DNA of 13,309 nt from NCBI GenBank assembly GCA_050999155.1, contig JBPCPM010000049.1:1-13309 (forward strand), in the 5' to 3' direction. A program made the position numbers and the translations under genes. The DNA comes from JBPCPM01 sp050999155. Its GTDB lineage: Bacteria > Actinomycetota > Thermoleophilia > Solirubrobacterales > 70-9. Each line of letters opens with the position of its first letter. Positions within the stretch are counted from its first letter, which is position 1. The notes beneath the pieces were generated by a model. It made no database searches. It saw nothing but the letters and a program-made list of their open reading frames with translations, and was not told where the DNA came from. Shown piece after piece: positions 1-5,308 of this stretch.

Positions 1-371
1 CCGACGAGCGGCTCTGCTGCGTCCAGCAGCTGGACCGCGGCGGGGACCAGGGTCCGGTCGGCGCCGAGCACCTCGGGCTTGACCCAGTCGGTCGCGAATG
101 CCTGGCGGGCCAGCTGGGCGGTGCGCACCGCGTCGCGGGCCGTGTAGCACCCGGCCGTGTTCGGGAGACAGAACACGCCGAGCCGCTCGATCACGTCCAT
201 CACGGATCCCTGGGCCAGCGGGTCGACGCGGCGCAGGGCCACCGTGACGATCTCGGTCTGCGAGGCGGCCAGCGCCGCCTCCATCACCGCCAGCGAGGTG
301 AACCCGCCGGTCCCGACGATCAGACGCGAGCCCCAGCTGCGCCCTCCGAGCTCGAAACGCCGCTCGCCCAC
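1..371 (-). CDS. thiG: Thiazole synthase ThiG, C-terminal part missing at window edge
   Basis: ThiG condenses 1-deoxy-D-xylulose 5-phosphate, the glycine imine and sulfur from ThiS thiocarboxylate into the thiamine thiazole ring in the cytoplasm. I read 123 residues from a GTG at 371; the frame is still open at base 1, so roughly half of a normal ~250-residue protein is present. Family landmarks seen: LIVGTGGF near residues 17-24, EIVTVALRR near 40-48, LPNTAGCYTA near 69-78, and WVKPEVLGAD near 96-105, in which Lys98 is the expected Schiff-base lysine. The GTG lies one base after the thiS stop codon, so translation is probably coupled to thiS. The usual Leu after the catalytic Lys is Pro here. 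Identification is firm; the start is likely, because the family N-terminus begins just ahead of the LIVGTG strand. Confidence 0.93.
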   Translation of the reverse strand, partial: MGERRFELGGRSWGSRLIVGTGGFTSLAVMEAALAASQTEIVTVALRRVDPLAQGSVMDVIERLGVFCLPNTAGCYTARDAVRTAQLARQAFATDWVKPEVLGADRTLVPAAVQLLDAAEPLV

Positions 372-372
372 G

Positions 373-576
373 TCAGCCCCCCTGGATGGCGTGGATGACC
401 TCGAGCCTGGCGCCCTCGTGCAGCGTCTCGCCCCACCGCGCCCGCGGCACGACCTCACCGTCGATGGCGATGGCGACGCCCCGGCGCTCCGGGTCGACGC
501 CCGTGGTGGCCGCCGCCTGGGCGGTCGTGGCGCCGTCGGGCACGACCACCGCCTCCCCGTTGATCTCGACGTTCAT
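373..576 (-). CDS. thiS: Sulfur carrier protein ThiS
   Basis: A 67-residue ubiquitin-fold sulfur carrier. Its C-terminal Gly-Gly is adenylated and converted to a thiocarboxylate that donates sulfur to ThiG. Seen in sequence: start MNVEINGE, a central VAIAIDGEVVPR segment typical of ThiS, a LEVIHAIQGG tail, and a stop right after the Gly-Gly, as function requires. Length matches the family (about 65-70). The ATG overlaps the thiO stop as ATGA, and thiG starts one base after the thiS stop, so thiO-thiS-thiG form a tight operon. The reading frame stays open far upstream through thiO, but that extension is a shadow; the ATG at 576 gives the correct ThiS N-terminus. No thiF adenylyltransferase gene is in view. 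Confidence 0.94.
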   Translation of the reverse strand: MNVEINGEAVVVPDGATTAQAAATTGVDPERRGVAIAIDGEVVPRARWGETLHEGARLEVIHAIQGG

Positions 577-1727
577 GGACGGGCCGCCGGGGCAAAGCGG
601 TCGACTCCGAAGTGGGCGAGGGGGCCCTCGGGCTCGCCGTCGCCCACGCAGAGGGCCGTGACCACGTCGGCCGTGATCGGCGCCAGCAGGATCCCGTTGC
701 GGTAGTGGCCGGTGGCGAGGATCAGCCCGTGGAGCGACCCCGGACCGACGATGGGCCCATTGTCGGGGGACCCCGGGCGCAACCCGGCCCGCGCACCGAC
801 GAACGCCAGCTCGGCGATGTCGGGCAGGACGCGGTAGGCCTCGCGCAGCAGCTCGTGCATGCCACCGGCGCTCACCGAGAGGTCGAACCCCGCATCCTCG
901 ACGGTCGCGCCGACCACGAGCCGCCCGTCGGCACGGGGCACGCAGTACACGCGCTGGGTCGAGACCAGGCCTCGGCTGACGGGCGCGCCGGGATCGCCCG
1001 CGAGCGTGAGGATCTCCCCCTTGACCGGCCGCACCGGGGGCCGGGCGTCGTCCGGCAGCCACGCGGCCGTGCCCGACCAGGCGCCGGACGCGACGACGAC
1101 CTGGCCGGCGGCGAGTTCCACCCCGCCGTCTAGACGGACGCCGCAGACAAGGCTCCCCGAGACCAGCAGCTCCTCGACGCCGCTGCCCGACAGGACCGTG
1201 GCTCCGGCGCGACGGGCGGCCTCGGCCAAAACCGCGGTGAGGGCCCCGGGATCGACCGCCGCCTCGTGCGGAGCCTCGATCGCCCCGGCGCACCGGGGGC
1301 TCAGGCCCGGCTCCCGATCGCGCGCCGCGCTCGGCGCCAGCCACCGCGCGTCGAGTCCCAGCTCCCGCTGGAAGTCGTGCAGCCGGCGCAGCTCTTCGGC
1401 CTCGTCGCGGTCCAGCGCGACGCGCAGCGAGCCACCTCGCGCCACCGGCACGTCGAGACCAGAGGCCGTGGCCAGCTCGGGGACGAAGGTGTCCCAGCGC
1501 TCGTGCGCGGCCAGGTTCAGATCGACGAGTGCCTGCTCGCCGATGTGGCTCTCGTTGACGGGCGCGAGCATCCCGGCGGCGACACCGCTGGCGCCCGAGC
1601 CGGGCTCGTCGCGCTCGGACACGGTCACCGACAGCCCGGCCTCGGCCAGCCGCCACGCGCAGGCCAAGCCGATAGCTCCGGCGCCGACGACGACGACATC
1701 ACACTGCTCAGTTGGGGTTGGGCTCAC
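573..1727 (-). CDS. thiO: FAD-dependent glycine oxidase ThiO
   Basis: A 384-residue amino-acid oxidase of the DAO family. ThiO oxidises glycine to the imine (dehydroglycine) that ThiG uses for the thiazole ring in aerobic bacteria. Seen: N-terminal dinucleotide-binding VVVVGAGAIG (glycines 15, 17, 20), GSGASGVAAGMLAP around residues 43-56, GLRPGSPD with Arg317, and the C-terminal GHYRNGILLAP with Arg343, the two arginines that usually bind the substrate carboxylate. The GTG start at 1727 places the FAD strand at residue 10 and has an AGGAG Shine-Dalgarno four bases upstream. First gene of the thiOSG operon, 24 bases downstream of the TPP riboswitch, so it should be down-regulated when thiamine diphosphate is plentiful. 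ThiO rather than ThiH fits an oxygen-using organism. Confidence 0.93.
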   Translation of the reverse strand: MSPTPTEQCDVVVVGAGAIGLACAWRLAEAGLSVTVSERDEPGSGASGVAAGMLAPVNESHIGEQALVDLNLAAHERWDTFVPELATASGLDVPVARGGSLRVALDRDEAEELRRLHDFQRELGLDARWLAPSAARDREPGLSPRCAGAIEAPHEAAVDPGALTAVLAEAARRAGATVLSGSGVEELLVSGSLVCGVRLDGGVELAAGQVVVASGAWSGTAAWLPDDARPPVRPVKGEILTLAGDPGAPVSRGLVSTQRVYCVPRADGRLVVGATVEDAGFDLSVSAGGMHELLREAYRVLPDIAELAFVGARAGLRPGSPDNGPIVGPGSLHGLILATGHYRNGILLAPITADVVTALCVGDGEPEGPLAHFGVDRFAPAARP

Positions 1728-1730
1728 GCG

Positions 1731-1736
1731 GCTCCT
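1731..1736 (-). promoter_or_regulatory. Shine-Dalgarno of thiO
   Basis: AGGAGC on the minus strand, four bases before the GTG of thiO. It fixes the thiO start and lies only about 15 bases after the 3' edge of the TPP aptamer, where ligand binding could control ribosome access. Its GGAGC is complementary to GCTCC at 1751-1755 in the aptamer's closing stem. Confidence 0.7.
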
Positions 1737-1750
1737 GCGTCACGGCGGGC

Positions 1751-1848
1751 GGAGCGCCTCTCCCTGCGACGGCATGACCCGCGTCAGGTTCGGACGGTCG
1801 GCGGCTCCGGCCGCCCTCTCAGCCCCGGCGGGGCTCCCGTGGATCTCC
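1751..1848 (-). ncRNA. TPP riboswitch (THI element) upstream of thiOSG
   Basis: Read on the minus strand, all hallmark THI-box segments occur in order: GGGAGCCCC-GCC-GGGGC forming the P2/P3 region, CTGAGA at 1822-1817, a GGGCGGCCGGAGCCGCC P3a-like hairpin, GAACCTGA at 1791-1784, the GCGGGTCATGCCGTCGC P4/P5 region, and the closing GCAGGGA at 1767-1761. These are the pyrimidine- and pyrophosphate-sensing loops of the thiamine diphosphate aptamer. A possible P1 pairs GGAG (1848-1845) with CTCC (1754-1751), interrupted by two mismatches, then CC with GG. The boundaries are approximate. No Rho-independent terminator follows before thiO, so control is more likely at translation initiation. Confidence 0.93.
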
Positions 1849-1854
1849 ATCCTA
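1849..1854 (-). promoter_or_regulatory. Probable -10 box for thiOSG riboswitch transcript
   Basis: TAGGAT on the minus strand immediately upstream of the TPP aptamer. It would start transcription at about 1842-1845, right at the 5' strand of P1. No good -35 box is visible (TGTGGC at 1877-1872 has the right spacing but poor match). Confidence 0.5.
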
Positions 1855-1895
1855 CCCCCGGGCACCGCCCGGCCACACCCGCCGGACGGGCCTTC

Positions 1896-1901
1896 TACCC
1901 T
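1896..1901 (+). promoter_or_regulatory. Probable -10 box of leaderless thiE transcript
   Basis: TACCCT ends six bases before the thiE GTG, so transcription would begin at or next to the start codon. There is no Shine-Dalgarno between them. The same arrangement recurs before lipA and, more loosely, before two other genes in the window. It points away from the divergent riboswitch promoter. Confidence 0.5.
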
Positions 1902-1907
1902 TCGACC

Positions 1908-2570
1908 GTGGCCACGACCACCCGACTGTCCACCCGGGCGCAGCGCGTGCGCCGGCTCGCCGATGCCCGGCTGTACTTCGTCTGCGAGGCCCGGCCGCCG
2001 GCCGCCCCGCTCGATGCGATGCTCGCCGGAGCCCTCCGCGGCGGCGCCGACCTGATCCAGCTGCGCGACACGACCGGCGACGACGACGTCATCCGCGCGG
2101 CCGCCCCGGCCTTCCGGCGCGCCGCCGACGAGCACGGCGCGCTGTTCCTGCTCAACGACCGTCCCGGCCTCGCGCTCGAGCTCGAAGCCGACGGGGTCCA
2201 CGTGGGCCAGGACGACGTGTCCGTCGCCGAGGCGCGGGACGTGATGGGCCCCGATGCGCTCGTCGGGCTCTCCACCCACGCACCCGCCGAGCTGGCCGCC
2301 GGCCGCGGCGCCGACTACCTGAGCGTCGGTCCGGTCTGGGAGACCCCGACCAAGGCAGGACGGCCGGCGACGGGCCTGGACTACGTCCGCCACGCCGCAA
2401 CGACCGCCCCCGGCCCGTTTTTCGCGATCGGCGGGATCGACGAGACAACCATCCACCAGGTGGTGCAGGCCGGCGCCCGGCGGGCGGTGGTCGTACGGGC
2501 GATCCGTGACGCCCGCGACCCCGAAGCCGTTGCCGCCCGGCTGCGTGCGACCTTGACGGAGCGCGACTGA
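1908..2570 (+). CDS. thiE: Thiamine-phosphate synthase ThiE
   Basis: A 220-residue TIM-barrel enzyme that joins hydroxymethylpyrimidine diphosphate with thiazole phosphate to make thiamine phosphate. Seen: LIQLRD (residues 49-54), LLNDRPGLALELEADGVHVG (81-100) with the metal-binding Asp84 region, GLSTHAPAE (120-128), GPVWETPTKAG (141-151) with Thr146 and Lys149, and the phosphate-binding AIGGI (173-177). The GTG at 1908 is chosen because the barrel's first strand RLYFVCEA follows at residue 21 and a -10 box lies six bases upstream. One unusual residue: the family QxR(E/D)K motif reads QLRDT, so the lysine is Thr55. It is divergent from the thiOSG operon and has no riboswitch of its own. Its stop overlaps the next start by one base (TGATG). 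Confidence 0.93.
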   Translation: MATTTRLSTRAQRVRRLADARLYFVCEARPPAAPLDAMLAGALRGGADLIQLRDTTGDDDVIRAAAPAFRRAADEHGALFLLNDRPGLALELEADGVHVGQDDVSVAEARDVMGPDALVGLSTHAPAELAAGRGADYLSVGPVWETPTKAGRPATGLDYVRHAATTAPGPFFAIGGIDETTIHQVVQAGARRAVVVRAIRDARDPEAVAARLRATLTERD

Positions 2571-3181
2571 TGGCCGATCGCGAGCGCAAGCGCGCCCAGC
2601 GGCGCAAGCGCAAGGAGCGCTCGCCCCAGCGGCCGGCGGGCCCAGGCAGCGATGCCGCCCCCACCGATGAGCCCCAGCCTCCAGTCGCACCGGACGGCGC
2701 GCCCCAGGCCGAGGAGACAGACTTCCGCGGGCGCTACCGCTCGCGCAGCGAGCAGCGCAACGCCGAGGCCCGGGCAGCGCTCGAGCCCCTGGAGCCAGGC
2801 GAGCGGCCGCTGGTCGTGACGATCGCGGCCATCGTGTGCGGGGTGCTCGCCGTATCGCTGGTCGTCGGGTTCATCGTCGACTACGCGGCCGGGGGCGAAA
2901 ACGCGCCGCTCGCGCAGATCGTCGTGCCCCTTGGCTTGACCTGCCTGCTCGGCGGCGGGATGTGGCTGGCTCGCTACTGGGCGGTGCTCGGCTTCCAGGC
3001 CGTGCTGGTCCTGACCCTGCTGTCGGCCACCATCGGACTCGTCCAGGCCCCCAACGTCGTCAGCGCCATCGGCACGTCGATCCTCATCGCCGGCGCCGCG
3101 ACGTTCTTCTGGTTCATGATCAAGGCGCTCGCCCGGCTCCAGATGCCCGAGACCCACGCCCAGCAGCTCCGCCGTCCGTAG
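2570..3181 (+). CDS. Four-helix membrane protein of unknown function
   Basis: 203 residues, no family recognised. Residues 1-17 are strongly basic (RERKRAQRRKRKER), 18-50 are Pro/Ala/Asp-rich and probably disordered, and 51-79 are charged. Four hydrophobic segments follow at about 81-103, 115-134, 138-158 and 163-185, with a short polar tail. The basic N-terminus suggests the N-terminal arm is cytoplasmic, and an even number of helices puts the C-terminus there too. The ATG overlaps the thiE stop by one base, so it is translationally coupled to thiE, but nothing in the sequence ties it to thiamine; it might equally be a bystander. There is no catalytic motif, and the only Cys are at 90 and 125, inside helices. 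An integral membrane protein is sure; function is unknown. Confidence 0.75.
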   Translation: MADRERKRAQRRKRKERSPQRPAGPGSDAAPTDEPQPPVAPDGAPQAEETDFRGRYRSRSEQRNAEARAALEPLEPGERPLVVTIAAIVCGVLAVSLVVGFIVDYAAGGENAPLAQIVVPLGLTCLLGGGMWLARYWAVLGFQAVLVLTLLSATIGLVQAPNVVSAIGTSILIAGAATFFWFMIKALARLQMPETHAQQLRRP

Positions 3182-3217
3182 CCTCCCGCCCCCGGGATTA
3201 CCGCGTGGCGCTCCGGG

Positions 3218-3223
3218 TATGCA
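3218..3223 (+). promoter_or_regulatory. Possible -10 box for lpdA operon
   Basis: TATGCA preceded by GGG, in the 90-base gap between the membrane-protein gene and lpdA. It would give a leader of about 40 bases containing the hairpin at 3229-3246. No convincing -35 box. Confidence 0.35.
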
Positions 3224-3228
3224 CACCG

Positions 3229-3246
3229 GTGGGGCATCTGCCCCGC
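3229..3246 (+). promoter_or_regulatory. Small hairpin in the lpdA leader
   Basis: GTGGGGC-ATCT-GCCCCGC forms a seven-pair stem (one G-T) with a four-base loop, 25 bases before the lpdA ATG. It could be a weak terminator for the upstream gene or a stabilising element of the lpdA leader. There is no T-run after it. Confidence 0.35.
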
Positions 3247-3271
3247 TGACGACGACCTCTCAGGGAGCGAA

Positions 3272-4663
3272 ATGGCGGACGACGACGGCTTCGACGTGAT
3301 CGTGATCGGCACCGGACCCGGTGGCTACGTGGCCGCTGTCCGCGCGGCCCAGCTGGACCTCAAGACCGCGGTGGTCGAGAAGGACGCGGTCGGAGGCCGC
3401 TGCCTGAACTACGCCTGCATCCCGGCCAAGGCGGTCCTGCACTCCGCCGGGGTCTACGACGAGACCCAGCAGCACGCGGCCGACGTCGGCATCCAGATCG
3501 AAGGCGCGAGCATCGACTGGGAGAAGGTCGGAGAGCGACGCAGCAAGGTCATCGAGACCCTCACCGGCGGCGTCACGTCCCTGTTCAAGAAGCACGACAT
3601 CACCGTGCTCAACGGCATCGCCAAGCTCGCCGGTGACGGAAAGATCGAGGTCGACGGCGAAGACGAGGGCACCTACACGGCCGAGAAGGGGATCCTCCTG
3701 GCCACCGGGTCGGTCGCCCTCCCGGTCCCCGGCACCGAGTTCGGCGGCCGGGTGCTCGACACCTGGGGCGCCTGGTCGCTGGAAGAGCTGCCGTCCTCGA
3801 TCGCGATCATCGGCTCGGGCGCGTCGGGCAGCGAGGTCGCCTCGGCCTACGGCCGCATGGGCGTCGAGGTCCACCTGATCGAGATGCTCGACCAGATCCT
3901 TCCGGCCGAGGACGCCGACTGCGCCAAGGTCGTCCAGCGCGCCTTCAAGAAGCAGAACATCAACGTGCTCACCGGCACCAAGGTCGAGGACGTCGAACCA
4001 GGCGAGGACAGCGTCAAGCTGACGGTCGGCGACGACCAGATCGAGGTCGACTACCTGTGCATCGCCGCGGGCCGCAAGCCCGACGTGGAGGCACTCGGTC
4101 TCGACGACGCCGGCGTCGAGACCGACGACGAGACGGGCAAGGTCACCATCGACGAGTACCAGCAGACCAGCGCCGACGGGATCTGGGCGATCGGCGACCT
4201 GGTCCGCGGGCCCGCCCTGGCCCACAAGTCCTCCGAGGAGGGCGTGATCGCCGTCGAGCGGATGGCCGGCCACGACACCCACCCCCTCGATCCCGACCTC
4301 GTCCCGGGGGCGACGTTCTGCCAGCCGCAGGTCGCCAGCGTCGGCATGACCGAGGCGGAGGCCAAGGAATCGGGCCGCGACATCAAGGTCGGCAAGTTCC
4401 AGCTCGGCGGCGTCGGCGCCGGCACGATCTACGACGACCGCCGGGGCATCGTGAAGATCATCGGAGACACGGAATACGGCGAGATCATCGGCGCCCACAT
4501 CGTCGGCAACACCGCCTGCGACATGATCTCGGAGATCGTCAACGTGATCGCGCTGGAAGGCGGCTACCCGGAGCTGGCGCGGATCATCCATCCGCATCCG
4601 ACGATCTCCGAGGCCGTTCTCGACGGCGCCCGGGCCGTGACCGACTGGGCCATCCACGCCTGA
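3272..4663 (+). CDS. lpdA: Dihydrolipoyl dehydrogenase (E3)
   Basis: A 463-residue FAD flavoprotein that reoxidises dihydrolipoyl groups on E2 with NAD+. Seen: FAD-binding VIVIGTGPGGYVAAVRAAQ (residues 9-27), the redox disulfide in GGRCLNYACIPAK (Cys44 and Cys49), the NAD-binding IAIIGSGASGSEVASAYG in the middle, the second FAD motif GIWAIGDLV, and the C-terminal HPHPTISE (440-447) whose His442-Glu447 pair is the catalytic base from the partner subunit. Length is normal (about 460-475). The active-site context NYACIPAK differs from the common NVGCIPSK but keeps both cysteines. AGGGAG lies four bases before the ATG. It heads the cluster encoding the other complex subunits and probably also serves other lipoyl complexes. 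Its stop is overlapped by the next frame. Confidence 0.96.
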   Translation: MADDDGFDVIVIGTGPGGYVAAVRAAQLDLKTAVVEKDAVGGRCLNYACIPAKAVLHSAGVYDETQQHAADVGIQIEGASIDWEKVGERRSKVIETLTGGVTSLFKKHDITVLNGIAKLAGDGKIEVDGEDEGTYTAEKGILLATGSVALPVPGTEFGGRVLDTWGAWSLEELPSSIAIIGSGASGSEVASAYGRMGVEVHLIEMLDQILPAEDADCAKVVQRAFKKQNINVLTGTKVEDVEPGEDSVKLTVGDDQIEVDYLCIAAGRKPDVEALGLDDAGVETDDETGKVTIDEYQQTSADGIWAIGDLVRGPALAHKSSEEGVIAVERMAGHDTHPLDPDLVPGATFCQPQVASVGMTEAEAKESGRDIKVGKFQLGGVGAGTIYDDRRGIVKIIGDTEYGEIIGAHIVGNTACDMISEIVNVIALEGGYPELARIIHPHPTISEAVLDGARAVTDWAIHA

Positions 4664-5247
4664 GCACCGGGGACGCGGGCCCGCCGCGACCGATCTTCAG
4701 CTACGACCTCGGCCACCCCGAGAGCTGGCTCGCGGCTGAGCGCATGCATCGCGTGCTCGACGAGGTTCCCGTCTGGGAGCCGGTCGACGCCGCCGCGCTG
4801 CCCGAGCCTCCAAAACCCCTCGGAGCCGGCGACCGGGAGGAGGTCGTGGCGCGCGCTGCCGCACTCGGCCTCCTGCAGGTCCGCTGGCCGCCCCGGGTGC
4901 CGACCACCCCGGCGCGCGAGGCGATGGTCGTCGCCGACTGGTCGCGGGGGCTGGGGAAGGTCGTCTCCTACTCGCTGGCCGCCTTCCGCCAGGCGTTCAA
5001 CGCCGGTGCCGACCTCACCGACCGCGACACGGTGCTCACTGCTGCGGCCGGGTGCGAGATCCACCCGCGAGCGGTCGTCAAGGCACTCGAGCAGGACCGG
5101 ACGGCCAGGTCGCTCGACGAGGCGACGGCAGCCGCCGTCGCCCGCGGGGTGCGCTCGGTTCCGGCGCTCACGATCGGCGCCACCGTCGTGGCCGGGCCCC
5201 GCGCCGTCGAGGACGCGGCCCGGCTGCTCGGGCATGGCGATGCATGA
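4660..5247 (+). CDS. DsbA-fold / HCCA-isomerase-like protein, probable CTG start
   Basis: 195 residues. The N-terminus PIFSYDLGHPESWLAAER (about residues 10-27) looks like the first strand and helix of DsbA-family proteins of the 2-hydroxychromene-2-carboxylate isomerase group. The C-terminal GVRSVPALTIGATVVAGPRAVEDAARLL supplies the thioredoxin-fold cis-proline loop (SVPALTIG) and last helix, and the middle is an alpha-helical insert. No CxxC motif: GHPES occupies the usual redox site and the only cysteine is in AAAGCEIHPRAV, so disulfide exchange is unlikely; a glutathione- or mycothiol-like transferase or isomerase, or a scaffold role, is possible. No ATG, GTG or TTG lies in a usable place: the first ATG (4744) would delete the first strand. 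The CTG at 4660 overlaps the lpdA stop as CTGA. The fold is fairly sure; the substrate is unknown. Confidence 0.72.
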   Translation: MSTGDAGPPRPIFSYDLGHPESWLAAERMHRVLDEVPVWEPVDAAALPEPPKPLGAGDREEVVARAAALGLLQVRWPPRVPTTPAREAMVVADWSRGLGKVVSYSLAAFRQAFNAGADLTDRDTVLTAAAGCEIHPRAVVKALEQDRTARSLDEATAAAVARGVRSVPALTIGATVVAGPRAVEDAARLLGHGDA

Positions 5248-5272
5248 TTCCCGCGCGCGACGGGCACTGGGA

Positions 5273-5278
5273 TAGGGT
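5273..5278 (+). promoter_or_regulatory. Possible -10 box for pdhABC
   Basis: TAGGGT in the 61-base gap between the DsbA-like gene and pdhA, 30 bases before the pdhA GTG. A GGGAG Shine-Dalgarno at 5294-5298 follows. No -35 box can be recognised, so pdhA may instead be read through from lpdA. Confidence 0.3.
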
Positions 5279-5308
5279 CCGCACCACACCATCGGGAGAC
5301 GCCACGGC

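Noticed and set aside
859..2055. 398-codon plus-strand frame opposite thiO and into thiE
   Set aside because: Ser/Arg/Pro-rich shadow of thiO that also spans the riboswitch; not compatible with the clear minus-strand operon.
3260..4657. 465-codon open frame antisense to lpdA
   Set aside because: It mirrors lpdA almost exactly and its composition (His, Asp, Val, Leu-rich) is typical of the antisense shadow of a GC-rich gene; no start signal or family motif.
4057..4659. Upstream extension of the DsbA-like frame through lpdA
   Set aside because: Translation is Arg/Gly/His-rich and is simply lpdA in another frame; the protein fold begins only after 4660.
4820..4900. Possible redox CxxC in the DsbA-like protein
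   Set aside because: The only cysteine in the frame lies in AAAGCEIHP with no partner; the active-site position is GHPES, so thiol oxidoreductase activity is not supported.
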